64,000 bases of DNA from Gammaproteobacteria bacterium UBA2675 (GCA_002354805.1 DEMH01000008.1:341-64340); one strand, 5' to 3'; shown: positions 26,535-35,443, counted from the stretch's first letter. The notes: generated from the letters alone by a model not told the origin. Translations and numbers: made by a program.

Positions 26535-26645
26535 GACCGGCTCACCCTACCCCAAGCTATTGATTACTGGACTATAACACGGGCATTTTAACGCCCCTGT
26601 TACGCTTTGTAACGCTCTTCCGGCGCTATCATCGAATACATTGTT

Positions 26646-27356
26646 TTAATTCACACTGATCCGCAGTGCTGCGGCAGATGCCAGCGGTGCCATTGTCAAC
26701 GTCAACGCCAGTATGGCACCCAGCAAGGCGAAATGGCTGCCGACCGGCAGGCCAAACATGATATCGGTCACCGCTTTGGCGCCTATTATAAGCACCGGGG
26801 TGGACAGTGGTAAAACGATTACGGCCAGAATCAGCCCCCGACTGCCCAGCCCTACCGTTAGTGCCACCCCGATCGATCCGATCAGACTCAGTACTGGCGT
26901 GCCAATCAGCAGGCTCAACACCAGCGTGACATAAGCCTCCTGCGGCAGGTACAGCATGTAGGCCAGCAGCGGCGACAGTACCACAACCGGCAAACCCGCT
27001 ATCAACCAGTGTGCAATATTCTTGGCCAGCACCAGAAAATACAGCGGCTGGGGTGACAGCAACAGCTGCTCCAGCGAACCGTCTTCGTAATCTGCACGAT
27101 AGAGATTGTCCAGTGACAGCATGGACGCCAGCAGCGCTGAGACCCAGACCACACCTGCCGAGATGCGGGCCAGCTCCACCGGATCCGAACTGACGCCCAG
27201 CGGAAACAGGGTCACAACAATCAGAAAAAACATGATGGGATTGAGCAGATCATTGCGGCGCTTGAAAGCCACCAGCAAGTCTCGCTTCAGCGTAGCGACA
27301 AACGCTGCACTGGTGCTGACAGTCACAGCAGATGATGTGGAGGTCGGCTGCGTCAT
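26646..27356 (-). CDS. ccmB: Heme exporter permease CcmB
   Basis: Membrane subunit of the CcmAB ABC transporter, which powers release of holo-CcmE. Six hydrophobic segments; conserved DLLVAFKRRNDLLNPIMFFLIV near the N-terminus and YRADYEDGSLEQLLLSP (family FADGSLEQL-type). 236 residues. Start overlaps the ccmA stop by 4 nt. Confidence 0.94.
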   Translation of the reverse strand: MTQPTSTSSAVTVSTSAAFVATLKRDLLVAFKRRNDLLNPIMFFLIVVTLFPLGVSSDPVELARISAGVVWVSALLASMLSLDNLYRADYEDGSLEQLLLSPQPLYFLVLAKNIAHWLIAGLPVVVLSPLLAYMLYLPQEAYVTLVLSLLIGTPVLSLIGSIGVALTVGLGSRGLILAVIVLPLSTPVLIIGAKAVTDIMFGLPVGSHFALLGAILALTLTMAPLASAAALRISVN

Positions 27357-28093
27357 GAGGCAGGCACCACCGTGCGTTCCGAGGGATTATCGAGATTGAC
27401 ACGGTGCAGTTCGCAGGGCACATCCAGACGATGGTGGGTCGTCACCAGCACTGCCCCGCCATTGGCCACATGCTCGGCCAGCAGCAGCTCGAGGTCGCGG
27501 ACACCATAGACATCAAGCGTGGTGAAGGGTTCGTCGAGAATCCACAAGGCAGCCGGACTGATCAGCAACCGTGCCAGCGAGACCCGCTGGGTCTGCCCTG
27601 CGGACAGATTACGACAGGGAATGTCTTCGTAGGCTCGCAGACCAACGCGTGCAAGCGCCGCTTCGATGCGATCGTCTTCTACTGGACTATGCAGTGAGGC
27701 ACTCCAGCGCAGATTCTCGCGCGGCGTCAGAATTCGGTTAACACCCACCCGGTGCCCGATATAGAGCAGTGATGCCAGAAAGGTCTCACGCTGCTCTTCA
27801 ACGGGCTGACCGCGCCAAAGAATCTCACCTTCGTAACTGTCGTTCAGGCCGCACAGGATTCGCAGCAGCGTAGTTTTACCACTGCCATTGCTGCCCAGCA
27901 CCTGCACCAGCTGACCGGCATGAATATCGAGCTGAAATTCACTGAAAAGCACGCGCTCATCACGTTCACAGAACAGCGAGCGGGCCTGAAGCAAGGGGAC
28001 GCCGCCGGACTGTTCACGCGCAAAGGTCGCGGATTCAGGCGCAGCGGAGACGGGAGATTCTGAAGAAGAAGTCGGCAGGCTCATCCCTGCCAT
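27353..28093 (-). CDS. ccmA: Heme exporter ATP-binding protein CcmA
   Basis: ATPase of the cytochrome c maturation ABC transporter. Walker A GSNGSGKTTLLRIL, signature LSAGQTQRVSLARLL, Walker B LWILDEPFTTLD and the switch His in VTTHH. The first 30 residues before the ABC domain are variable, and the start is uncertain (ATG at 28093 or three codons later). It is the first gene of ccmABCDEFGHI and follows the DUF2802 gene by 27 bp, so expression may partly depend on the chemotaxis operon. Confidence 0.94.
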   Translation of the reverse strand: MAGMSLPTSSSESPVSAAPESATFAREQSGGVPLLQARSLFCERDERVLFSEFQLDIHAGQLVQVLGSNGSGKTTLLRILCGLNDSYEGEILWRGQPVEEQRETFLASLLYIGHRVGVNRILTPRENLRWSASLHSPVEDDRIEAALARVGLRAYEDIPCRNLSAGQTQRVSLARLLISPAALWILDEPFTTLDVYGVRDLELLLAEHVANGGAVLVTTHHRLDVPCELHRVNLDNPSERTVVPAS

Positions 28094-28120
28094 TATAAAC
28101 GCTTTGCAGGACGCTTGTCT

Positions 28121-28519
28121 TTAAGACACGCGTCCGACACCACGTGCGGCCATCAGTGAAACCAGTTTGGCTTCGGCCTCTGAAAGCCCACAGGACTTGA
28201 CCAGATCTTCCGGCGCTGCGCCCATCTGGATCAGTTTGCTGGCCTGGGCATAGGTCAGACTGCCGCTATCCTTGTTTTCCAGATCCTGTTGACGACGCTG
28301 GGTCTGGCCCAGCCGTTGATCAACGGCCGCCAGCGCCTTGCCCAGCGTGAGAATGGTTATGTTGCTCTCGCGCTGCAGTGCCTCCTGCTTTTTGCGGCTT
28401 TCCAGCAGCGCCTGCTCCAGACCGCGGATACGGCGCAGATTGGCCCATTGCATCCCCATGACCACCAGCATCAGCAGCGCGGAAACAGCAGTCAGTGCAG
28501 CAAGTACGATTAATGTCAT
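28121..28519 (-). CDS. DUF2802 membrane-anchored coiled-coil protein
   Basis: 132 residues: an N-terminal membrane helix (about 3-22), a coiled-coil region (RIRGLEQALLESRKKQEALQRE, about 30-80, shown as family pattern), and a C-terminal helix-turn-helix-like tail (YAQASKLIQMGAAPEDLVKSCGLSEAEAKLV; ASKLIQMGA and GLSEAEAKLV). This matches the DUF2802 family found between cheW and ccmA or flhB in Pseudomonas and Vibrio. No biochemical role is known to me. It starts 13 bp after cheW. Confidence 0.8.
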   Translation of the reverse strand: MTLIVLAALTAVSALLMLVVMGMQWANLRRIRGLEQALLESRKKQEALQRESNITILTLGKALAAVDQRLGQTQRRQQDLENKDSGSLTYAQASKLIQMGAAPEDLVKSCGLSEAEAKLVSLMAARGVGRVS

Positions 28520-28532
28520 CGTGTTTTCCTGG

Positions 28533-29006
28533 TTAGTTGTCCAGCTCGGCCAGTTCTTCTTCGGTCAGCAGCTTGTCCAGCTCGACCAGAATCAGAAGCT
28601 GATCTTCGCGATGGCAGACACCGGTGATGAATCGGGCTGTTTCGTCTTTATTGACCTGCGGGGCAGTTTCGATTTCCGATCCGCGCAGATAGACCACTTC
28701 CGCCACGCTGTCGACAACAATACCAAGCACGTGTTTGCCAATTTCCAGAATCACAATACGTGTGTTGTCATCGGGCTCACGATCATGCAGACCAAATCGG
28801 CGGCGTGTGTTGATCACGGAGATGACAGTGCCACGGATATTGATGATGCCCATGACATAGTCGGGCGCACCCGGAACCGGGGCAATATCCTGAAACTTCA
28901 GCACTTCTTTGACGACCATGACATTGACGCCATAGGTCTCGTTTTCCAGGTTGAATGTCACCCACTGCAGGACCTGATCGTCCAGTTTTTTAGTTGCCTC
29001 TGCCAT
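28533..29006 (-). CDS. cheW: Chemotaxis coupling protein CheW
   Basis: Couples chemoreceptors to CheA in the polar array. Single CheW domain of 157 residues: VTFNLENETYGVNVMVVKEVLKF at the start, PGAPDYVMGIINIRGTVISVINTRRRFG in the middle and VDSVAEVVYLRGSEIETAP. GAGGT ribosome site before the ATG. A palindromic element separates it from parP, and no sigma-28 or sigma-54 promoter is evident in the 205-bp gap. Confidence 0.95.
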   Translation of the reverse strand: MAEATKKLDDQVLQWVTFNLENETYGVNVMVVKEVLKFQDIAPVPGAPDYVMGIINIRGTVISVINTRRRFGLHDREPDDNTRIVILEIGKHVLGIVVDSVAEVVYLRGSEIETAPQVNKDETARFITGVCHREDQLLILVELDKLLTEEELAELDN

Positions 29007-29164
29007 ATCTACCTCTATCCAGGCGTCAAATTTTTAGCGGCCACACAGCGGAATTGTACGTCTGAGGTCAATTTCCTGCCGATCAGCGGGGCCTTTGCCG
29101 GCATGAGTGCCAAAAAACGGCACAGATACCAAAGAATATGCAGTTTTCGTACCAGTTAAAGGTC

Positions 29165-29216
29165 AGTAAAGGGGACGGAGGGATTTAGCGAGCTAAATCC
29201 CTCCGTCCCCTTTACT
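29165..29216. repeat. Palindromic element, copy A
   Basis: A perfect inverted repeat: two 25-bp arms (AGTAAAGGGGACGGAGGGAT...) around a 2-bp centre GA. It lies between cheW and parP. The motif AGTAAAGG is repeated three times on the parP side (29212-29237), and the TAA of the innermost copy is the parP stop codon. The same element occurs at 40575-40657 and 46326-46379. It looks like a REP/BIME-type dispersed palindrome. Confidence 0.85.
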
Positions 29217-30132
29217 CCCCTTTACTGCCTTTACTGTTCCCCCGATCGGCAGCGGCCAGCATAGAGCTCAACACACTCACATCCAGCAGGCTGCACAGAC
29301 GATCGAGCAATGTTCCCGCCAGCCAGGGCCGGCTGCTGCCGCCTTCACGCCAGCGCAGCTGCGATGGCTCCAGGCGTACTGATTCTTCCGCGTGACTGAC
29401 GGCAAGACCCCAAGGCGAATCGCCCAGCACAATCACAGACTGGTACTCCTGCCGGTGCTGACGATCAGCGGGACAACGTTCCGGCATCAACAGATCAGCG
29501 GTATCAATCACCCGAATGTTTTTCCCGTTCCAGCGCAGAAGCCCCATAAACCAGCTTGCCTGACCGGCAACCGGCTGAATTTTGCCGTCCTCAATCGGAC
29601 AGATGCCGCCCAGATCGTGCAGCGGGGCTGCCATGTCCATGTCCAGAACACTGAACAGCAGACTGGCGAAGGGTTTGCTCGCCCACTCCGGCGCCTGGCG
29701 AACGCCCCGAACCTGCTGCGCCGCTTCGGCGATATCCAGCGTATTGAGCTGAGTCTCGGCATCCAGTTCAGCGTTTGGGACTGCGATGGGCTCCTGATCA
29801 GTCTCTATTTCTGTTTCCGCTACTTTTTCCGTGACCCGCTGTTCAGTTTTTTCCTCCACTACAGCTGCTGCAGCAGAGGTAGCCTGCAGCACCGGCTCTT
29901 CGACAGGCTCTTCAAGCGCCGGCTCAGCCACAAACTGCTGCTCAACTGCTGGCGGGGCAACGACTTCCTCGTCAGCCATGGCTGTATCGGGATCAGCGAA
30001 GGTTGGAATACGCCGGGATTGTGCAGGTACCGCCCGCACCGATGGCATGAAATCCTGCGTAACATCCCTTAGCAATGCATCCAGGTAGTCCTGGACAACA
30101 TCCACTTTTGCAGCAGTCCTGATCTCACGCAT
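29212..30132 (-). CDS. parP: CheW-domain polar array protein ParP
   Basis: 306 residues. The first 50 residues are a conserved-looking head (VDVVQDYLDALLRDV), then a Glu/Ala/Val-rich linker to about 150, then a C-terminal CheW-like domain (about 165-295: FASLLFSVLDMDMAAPL, RVIDTADLLMP, GLAVSHAEESVRL). In Vibrio the protein at this place, ParP, binds the ATPase ParC and CheA to hold arrays at the pole; position after parC and domain order support this. Its last codons and stop lie in the edge repeats of palindrome A (tail GNSKGSKGE), so the natural C-terminus may have been changed. Overlaps parC by 8 nt. Confidence 0.8.
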   Translation of the reverse strand: MREIRTAAKVDVVQDYLDALLRDVTQDFMPSVRAVPAQSRRIPTFADPDTAMADEEVVAPPAVEQQFVAEPALEEPVEEPVLQATSAAAAVVEEKTEQRVTEKVAETEIETDQEPIAVPNAELDAETQLNTLDIAEAAQQVRGVRQAPEWASKPFASLLFSVLDMDMAAPLHDLGGICPIEDGKIQPVAGQASWFMGLLRWNGKNIRVIDTADLLMPERCPADRQHRQEYQSVIVLGDSPWGLAVSHAEESVRLEPSQLRWREGGSSRPWLAGTLLDRLCSLLDVSVLSSMLAAADRGNSKGSKGE

Positions 30133-30934
30133 GACTCGCCTCCACAGTGCCGGCCAGTCGATCAGCCTCCATCTTCAACAGCGTTTTCAGCAAACTGCCA
30201 TAGGCCTGCACTCCACGGCTTTCAGGGTCCAGCGACAATGGCGTTACGCCCTGCGAACTGGCATCACGTAATCGGGTGTCAACAGGAATGGCCGCCTGCC
30301 AGGTGACTTCCGGCCAGGTTTTGCGCATATAGCGGAAACTGCTGACGCTGGCGTGAGTGCGGCGGTCAAACAGCGTCGGAACCATAAGGAATGGCAGTGG
30401 GTGGCGGCGCGAACGGTTTACCATCTGCAGGGTATTCAGCATACGCTCTACACCCTTGATGGCCAGGAATTCCGTCTGCACCGGGACAATCAATTGTTCC
30501 GATGCTGCCAGTGCATTGATCAGCAGCACACCCAGCGTGGGCGGGCTGTCGATCAGCACATAATCAAAGTCATCCCAGAGCTTGCTCAGCGCCCGGGAAA
30601 TGGCCAGCCCCATGCCCTCCTGGGTGACAGCGCTGCGCTCAAGAGTGGCCAGCGCAGTACTGCCCGGGACCAGCATCAGATTCTTGTAGGCTGTCGGCTG
30701 AATGCACTGGCGCAGTGCCTGGTCCGACAGACGCCCAGGTCCAACAAACCACTCAAAGCTGCTGTTGGCGGCCTGCTCGGGTGCGTGTCCGAAATAACTG
30801 CCCAGTGACCCCTGAGGGTCCAGGTCCAGCATCAGCACGCGCTTGCCCCGATCAGCCAACAGGCTCGACAGCGCCACCGTCGTGGTGGTCTTGCCGACTC
30901 CGCCCTTCTGATTGGCTACCGACCATACATGCAT
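30125..30934 (-). CDS. parC: ParA-family ATPase of the chemotaxis cluster (ParC)
   Basis: Deviant Walker A ATPase: QKGGVGKTTTTVAL near residues 9-22, LDLDPQGSLGSYFG and VLIDSPPTLG. 269 residues. In Vibrio the ParA-like protein encoded between cheB and parP (ParC) positions chemoreceptor arrays at the old pole; Pseudomonas has the same gene. It is not the chromosomal ParA, which pairs with ParB, nor topoisomerase ParC. Starts one base after the cheB stop with AGGAG 10 nt upstream. Confidence 0.85.
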   Translation of the reverse strand: MHVWSVANQKGGVGKTTTTVALSSLLADRGKRVLMLDLDPQGSLGSYFGHAPEQAANSSFEWFVGPGRLSDQALRQCIQPTAYKNLMLVPGSTALATLERSAVTQEGMGLAISRALSKLWDDFDYVLIDSPPTLGVLLINALAASEQLIVPVQTEFLAIKGVERMLNTLQMVNRSRRHPLPFLMVPTLFDRRTHASVSSFRYMRKTWPEVTWQAAIPVDTRLRDASSQGVTPLSLDPESRGVQAYGSLLKTLLKMEADRLAGTVEASHA

Positions 30935-30935
30935 G

Positions 30936-32006
30936 TCAGCATATCTCCTGACAAAGACGCGCCGCCACCTTGTTGAGCGGCAGCACCTCGTCTACCAGAC
31001 CCGCCTTGGCAACGGCCATGGGCATGCCATAGATGACTGAACTTTCTTCATCCTGTGCCCAGATCGTCGCCCCGCTTGTTTTCAGCATCCTTGCACCATC
31101 ACGACCATCGGAGCCCATGCCGGTCAACACAACCCCCAGCACCTTGTTACCCAGATCGCGTGCTGCCGACCCGAAGGTCACGTCCAGCGACGGTTTGTAA
31201 TTCAGCCGTTCATCACCGTCAATAACTCTGATGCGTAAAGAACTGCGTCCTTCCACCAGCATCTGCTTGCCACCTGGCGCCAGATAGGCATGTCCGGGTT
31301 TCAGCACGTCACCATCGCTGGCTTCGGTAATGCTTATCCGGGCAATACGGTTCAGACGCTCGGCAAACGCACGTGTGAAGGTGCCGGGCATATGCTGCAC
31401 CAGCAGAATTGGCAACGGGAACGAGTCTGGCAGTTTTGTCAGCACTTCCTGCAGTGCCATCGGGCCGCCGGTGGACGCTCCAATAATCACCAGCTGAGCA
31501 TGACGCAGACTGCCGCGTCCTGACGCCGCTGGCTCATAACTGCGTGTCTCTGTCTGGGCCGACGCTGCCGTGGGCGCGCTGGCAGCGACTGCCTGCGGTG
31601 ACCGACTGCGGCTGCGTGATACAACCACAATGCGTTCACACAGAATCTTCTGCAGCTCGTCGGCGTGGTGCGAAATATCCTCAAAATTCTTGGGCAGGTA
31701 ATCGACTGCCCCGGCTTCCAGCGCATCAAGTGTGACACGCGCCCCCTCATAGGTGAGTGAGGAGAACATGAGCACTGGCGTGCGACTGGCCTGCACAATA
31801 TGCCGCACTGCCGTAATGCCGTCCATTACCGGCATTTCATAGTCCATGGTGATGACATCGGGCTTAAGTCTGGCTGCCTGATCCACCGCCTCCTGACCGT
31901 TAACGGCTGTTCCGATTACTTCCAGACGGCTGTCGGCATTGATCAGCTCACTGAGACGCCGGCGAAAGAAGCCCGAATCGTCAACTACCAGAACCTTTAT
32001 TGTCAT
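30936..32006 (-). CDS. cheB: Chemotaxis response regulator methylesterase CheB
   Basis: Removes methyl groups from receptor glutamates and deamidates glutamines. N-terminal receiver domain with VVDDSGFFRRRL and phospho-acceptor Asp in VITMDYEMPVMDG. After a Ser/Ala-rich linker (about 135-165) comes the esterase domain with the catalytic Ser in IIGASTGGPMAL, His in VQHMPGTFTRAFAERL and Asp in GMGSDGRDG. 356 residues. motC and motD, which lie between cheB and parA in Pseudomonas, are missing. Confidence 0.96.
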   Translation of the reverse strand: MTIKVLVVDDSGFFRRRLSELINADSRLEVIGTAVNGQEAVDQAARLKPDVITMDYEMPVMDGITAVRHIVQASRTPVLMFSSLTYEGARVTLDALEAGAVDYLPKNFEDISHHADELQKILCERIVVVSRSRSRSPQAVAASAPTAASAQTETRSYEPAASGRGSLRHAQLVIIGASTGGPMALQEVLTKLPDSFPLPILLVQHMPGTFTRAFAERLNRIARISITEASDGDVLKPGHAYLAPGGKQMLVEGRSSLRIRVIDGDERLNYKPSLDVTFGSAARDLGNKVLGVVLTGMGSDGRDGARMLKTSGATIWAQDEESSVIYGMPMAVAKAGLVDEVLPLNKVAARLCQEIC

Positions 32007-32020
32007 AGTGTAAGTTCCTG

Positions 32021-34243
32021 TTACGCAGCGTATCGCTTAAGCAGACCGGGCACATCAAGGATGACCGCAATACGACCATCACCGGTAATTGTGGCACCAG
32101 CCATACCCGGTGTACCGTGCAGCATACGACCCAGGGGTTTGATGACAACTTCTTCCTGACCAATCAGTGTATCAACCACAAATCCGACACGCTGTGTACC
32201 TACGTGCACTATAACAACGTTTGCTTCAGTCTTGATGGCATCACTGCCGCCCTGGTGGGTCAGCCAGCGGCGCAGATGGAACAGCGGCAACGCCTTGTCG
32301 CGTACCGTCACCACCTGCTGCCCGTCCACGACGTGAGTTCGGCTCAGATCCAGGTTAAAAATCTCACTGACATTCGCCAGCGGCAGCGCAAAGGTCTGGT
32401 CGCCAACAACGATCATCAGCGTCGGCATGATAGCCAGGGTCAACGGCACCTTGATTTCAATACGCGAGCCTTTGCCCGGGTTTGACTCGATGGCGATGGT
32501 GCCATTGAGCTGCGAAATTTTGGTCTTGACCACGTCCATGCCCACGCCACGGCCAGAGACATCCGAGATTTCGGTTTTGGTCGAGAAGCCTGGTGCAAAT
32601 ATCAGGTCAAAACATTCAGAGCGGCTCAGTCGATCCGCTGCATCCCTGTCCATCAATCCTTTTTCAACGGCTTTGCGGCGCAGCACATCAGGATCCATGC
32701 CATTACCGTCGTCACTGATGGTCAGCAGAATATGGTCGCCCTCCTGCTCAGCAGCAAGCAAAACGGTTCCCTGACGCGACTTGCCATTCTTCTCACGCAG
32801 CTCGGGCAGTTCGATGCCGTGGTCCACGGCATTACGCACCAGGTGCACCAGCGGGTCCGCCAGCGCCTCTACCAGGTTCTTGTCCAGGTCGGTTTCTTCA
32901 CCATGCAGCTCAAGCGCCACTTCTTTCTTGAGATTACGCGCCAGGTCTCGCACGACACGCGGGAAGCGACCAAACACTTTCTTGATTGGCTGCATCCGTG
33001 TCTTCATCACGGAGGTCTGCAGGTCAGCTGTCACCAGGTCCAGGTTGGCAACTGCCTTGGACAGTGTTTCATCAGCAGCAGTGGAGCCAATACGAACCAG
33101 ACGGTTACGGACCAGTACCAGCTCACCCACCATGTTCATGATCTCGTCGAGGCGACGGGTATCAACACGGACAGTTGTTTCCGGTGCGTCTTTAGCAGCT
33201 GCATTGGCAGCCGCTGCCGGGGCTGCGGCCGGCTGGGCACTGGCTGCAGGTTTGCTGTCTGGTACCGCCCGCAATGCCGGCTTGGCGGCGCTGACAGGTT
33301 TGGCCGCACTGTCCGCTTTGTCACCGACGGCTTTCTCTTTCTTGCTGGCCTCGGCAGCTTCAGCCTTTTTCTCAGCCGCGCTGACGGCGCCAGATGGCAC
33401 ACCACCGTGTGAGCCTGAACCATGCAACTGGTCCAGAAGAGCTTCAAATTCTTCGTCGGTTATTTCATCGCCGCCACTGGCTGAGGCACTCGCGCTCTGC
33501 TCTGTTCCTGCAGGCTCCAATGAGCTTTCGTCAGCCGATGGCTGGCTGGACGCACCGGCGGCCTGCTTCGCGGTGTCGGCGGGCTTTTGCCCAGCTGAAG
33601 GCTCTTGCTCTGCCGAAGGCTCTGACCCAGCTGAAGGCTCTGGCGCTTTGCCCTGCAACTGATCCAGCAGCGCTTCAAACTCTTCCTCAGTGATTTCTTC
33701 GTCGTCGCCGGCGCTGATGCTGCCTTCTGCGTCAGCAGCTATGTCAGCAGAGTCGAGCGAGGCCAGCAACTGGTCAAACTCCTCATCACTCATGTCGTCA
33801 GTGCTGTCCTCAGCAACCGGCTCGGGATTGTCAGCCACCGGCGCTTCGACATCCTCTCCGCTGGCGAGAGCCTGCAGGGCATCCAGCAGAGTCTGTGGGG
33901 CCGGATCGGGAGCCTGTCCCTCCTTGACCTGGGCGAACATGCCATTGACCGTATCCAGCGCCTGCAACACCACATCCATCAGTTCGGCCGTTACCTGGCG
34001 ATGACCATTGCGCAGATTGTCAAACAGGTTTTCGGTGACATGGCAGCAATCCACCATGGCATTCAGCTGGAGGAAGCCGGCGCCTCCTTTGACGGTGTGG
34101 AAACCGCGAAAAATGGCGTTCAACAGGTTCTTGTCATCCGGCTGTTTTTCCAACTGGACCAGCTGCTCAGAGAGCTGTTCGAGAATTTCCCCGGCTTCAA
34201 CCAGAAAATCCTCAAGAATCTCTTCGTCGTCAAAAAAACTCAT
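32021..34243 (-). CDS. cheA: Chemotaxis histidine kinase CheA
   Basis: Kinase of the chemotaxis array. HPt domain with the phospho-His in FRGFHTVKGGAGFLQ (about residue 49), long linker (about 110-350), P3 dimerisation region, ATPase P4 (HLVRNAVDHGIELPE, GVGMDVVKTKI) and CheW-like P5 (about 605-735). No folded P2 domain is seen. Instead the linker holds three copies of an acidic motif, DEEFDQLLASLD, EEEFEALLDQLQG and DEEFEALLDQLHG, plus an 18-bp tandem repeat encoding EPSAGS-like hexapeptides (33592-33641). I start it at MSFFDDEEI (740 residues) behind AAAAGGTGG; a GTG three codons upstream is possible. Confidence 0.95.
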   Translation of the reverse strand: MSFFDDEEILEDFLVEAGEILEQLSEQLVQLEKQPDDKNLLNAIFRGFHTVKGGAGFLQLNAMVDCCHVTENLFDNLRNGHRQVTAELMDVVLQALDTVNGMFAQVKEGQAPDPAPQTLLDALQALASGEDVEAPVADNPEPVAEDSTDDMSDEEFDQLLASLDSADIAADAEGSISAGDDEEITEEEFEALLDQLQGKAPEPSAGSEPSAEQEPSAGQKPADTAKQAAGASSQPSADESSLEPAGTEQSASASASGGDEITDEEFEALLDQLHGSGSHGGVPSGAVSAAEKKAEAAEASKKEKAVGDKADSAAKPVSAAKPALRAVPDSKPAASAQPAAAPAAAANAAAKDAPETTVRVDTRRLDEIMNMVGELVLVRNRLVRIGSTAADETLSKAVANLDLVTADLQTSVMKTRMQPIKKVFGRFPRVVRDLARNLKKEVALELHGEETDLDKNLVEALADPLVHLVRNAVDHGIELPELREKNGKSRQGTVLLAAEQEGDHILLTISDDGNGMDPDVLRRKAVEKGLMDRDAADRLSRSECFDLIFAPGFSTKTEISDVSGRGVGMDVVKTKISQLNGTIAIESNPGKGSRIEIKVPLTLAIMPTLMIVVGDQTFALPLANVSEIFNLDLSRTHVVDGQQVVTVRDKALPLFHLRRWLTHQGGSDAIKTEANVVIVHVGTQRVGFVVDTLIGQEEVVIKPLGRMLHGTPGMAGATITGDGRIAVILDVPGLLKRYAA

Positions 34244-34294
34244 GTTGCCCACCTTTTCTACCTGAGCGTTATCAGCTGCCCGCTGTTGCGTTAG

Positions 34295-34975
34295 TCAAAA
34301 ACCCAGGCTGGATAACAGATCGTCTACATCATCCTGACCAGAAACAACATCCTGACTCGCTTTTGTCTGCGGGCCTTCAGCACGCAGGCGCCGTTCAGAT
34401 TCGTCTTTCGGATCGTTAACTTGCACCACTCGTTCAATGCCGGCTACTTCTTCGACACTGCTGGCCAGCTTGACCAGATTAACCAGGCTTTTTTCCACAT
34501 CACTGACCAGGCCGATGACACGCTTGATCACCTGACCGCTAAGATCCTGGAATCCCTGCGCCATCAAGATGTCGGTCAGATTGCCATGCAGGCCACTGCC
34601 TTCCTTATCGACTCGTGACAGCAGCCCACTCACATCATCAAACAGTTTTTTTTCATCTTCGGAGCATGAGCGCGAGGCAACGTACTGAGCCCAGCGATCA
34701 CCAACATCGTTGCTCTGCTCCACCAAGCTCTGAATAATCGGGATCGAGTCATCCACCCGATCCATGGTCTGGTTGGCGGCTTCTTCCGTCATCTTGATGA
34801 CGTAATTGAGCCGGCTTCGGGCGTCCGCCATCTCAGACAGCTCGTGTTCAACCTCGGCGCTGCCAGTCACGTGGATACCAACGTGAAAGTCGCGGATGGC
34901 GTTATGCAGGGCCCGGGTCAGGCGCCCTACTTCACGATAGAGCAATTCGTAGCGTTCCTGGTCTATCTCAGCCAT
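34295..34975 (-). CDS. cheZ: CheY-phosphate phosphatase CheZ
   Basis: Speeds dephosphorylation of CheY-P. Long four-helix bundle protein; the catalytic Gln lies in QGFQDLSGQVIKR. The C-terminal CheY-binding peptide is DDVDDLLSSLGF, ending the protein as in other CheZ. I start it at MAEIDQERY (226 residues), with GAGGGA 6 nt upstream and 10 bp after the cheY stop; the frame extends 12 codons into cheY without need. Confidence 0.95.
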   Translation of the reverse strand: MAEIDQERYELLYREVGRLTRALHNAIRDFHVGIHVTGSAEVEHELSEMADARSRLNYVIKMTEEAANQTMDRVDDSIPIIQSLVEQSNDVGDRWAQYVASRSCSEDEKKLFDDVSGLLSRVDKEGSGLHGNLTDILMAQGFQDLSGQVIKRVIGLVSDVEKSLVNLVKLASSVEEVAGIERVVQVNDPKDESERRLRAEGPQTKASQDVVSGQDDVDDLLSSLGF

Positions 34976-34985
34976 TGACGGTCCC

Positions 34986-35366
34986 TCAGCTGGTGGCTTC
35001 AATGCGCTCAAAGATCTTTTCGATCTTCTCCTCCAGCGCAGCAGCCGTAAAAGGTTTAACTACGTAGCCATTGACCCCTGCCTGCGCAGCCGCAATGATC
35101 TGATCCCGTTTGGCCTCCGCGGTTACCATCAGCACTGGCAGTCCGCGCAGCTTCTCGCTGGCCCGCACCGCCTTCAGCAGATCGATTCCGGTCATACCTG
35201 GCATGTTCCAGTCGGTAATCAGGAAATCAAAACTCCCGTTTTCCAACATCGGCAGGGCGGAGTTGCCATCATCAGCTTCGGCTGTATTGGTAAAACCAAG
35301 ATCCCGCAACAGGTTTTTGATAATTCGACGCATTGTTGAGAAGTCATCAACAATGAGAATCTTCAT
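34986..35366 (-). CDS. cheY: Chemotaxis response regulator CheY
   Basis: Single receiver domain that binds the flagellar switch when phosphorylated. MKILIVDDFSTMRRI at the start (acidic pair), phospho-acceptor Asp in FLITDWNMPGMTG, VMVTAEAKRD and the Lys in YVVKPFTAAALEEK. 126 residues. The reading frame continues upstream to 35618, but the sigma-28 promoter at 35444-35470 lies inside that extension, so it cannot be translated from this promoter. A TTG at 35378 has the best ribosome site (GGAGG, 5 nt) and may be the true start, adding four residues. Confidence 0.95.
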   Translation of the reverse strand: MKILIVDDFSTMRRIIKNLLRDLGFTNTAEADDGNSALPMLENGSFDFLITDWNMPGMTGIDLLKAVRASEKLRGLPVLMVTAEAKRDQIIAAAQAGVNGYVVKPFTAAALEEKIEKIFERIEATS

Positions 35367-35443
35367 GTTTTTGTCCAAAACCGCCTCCAGGTCATGAAAT
35401 CTGTCCGGGGGCAACCTGAACAATATGGTTTCCCCTGGCAATG

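Noticed and set aside
29007..29164. Sigma-54 promoter for cheW (TGGCACT on the minus strand)
   Set aside because: The required GC at N10 is absent (CCGG instead), and no sigma-28 match is seen.
29165..29216. Palindrome as an intrinsic terminator
   Set aside because: Stems are strong but neither strand has a T tract right after the stem.
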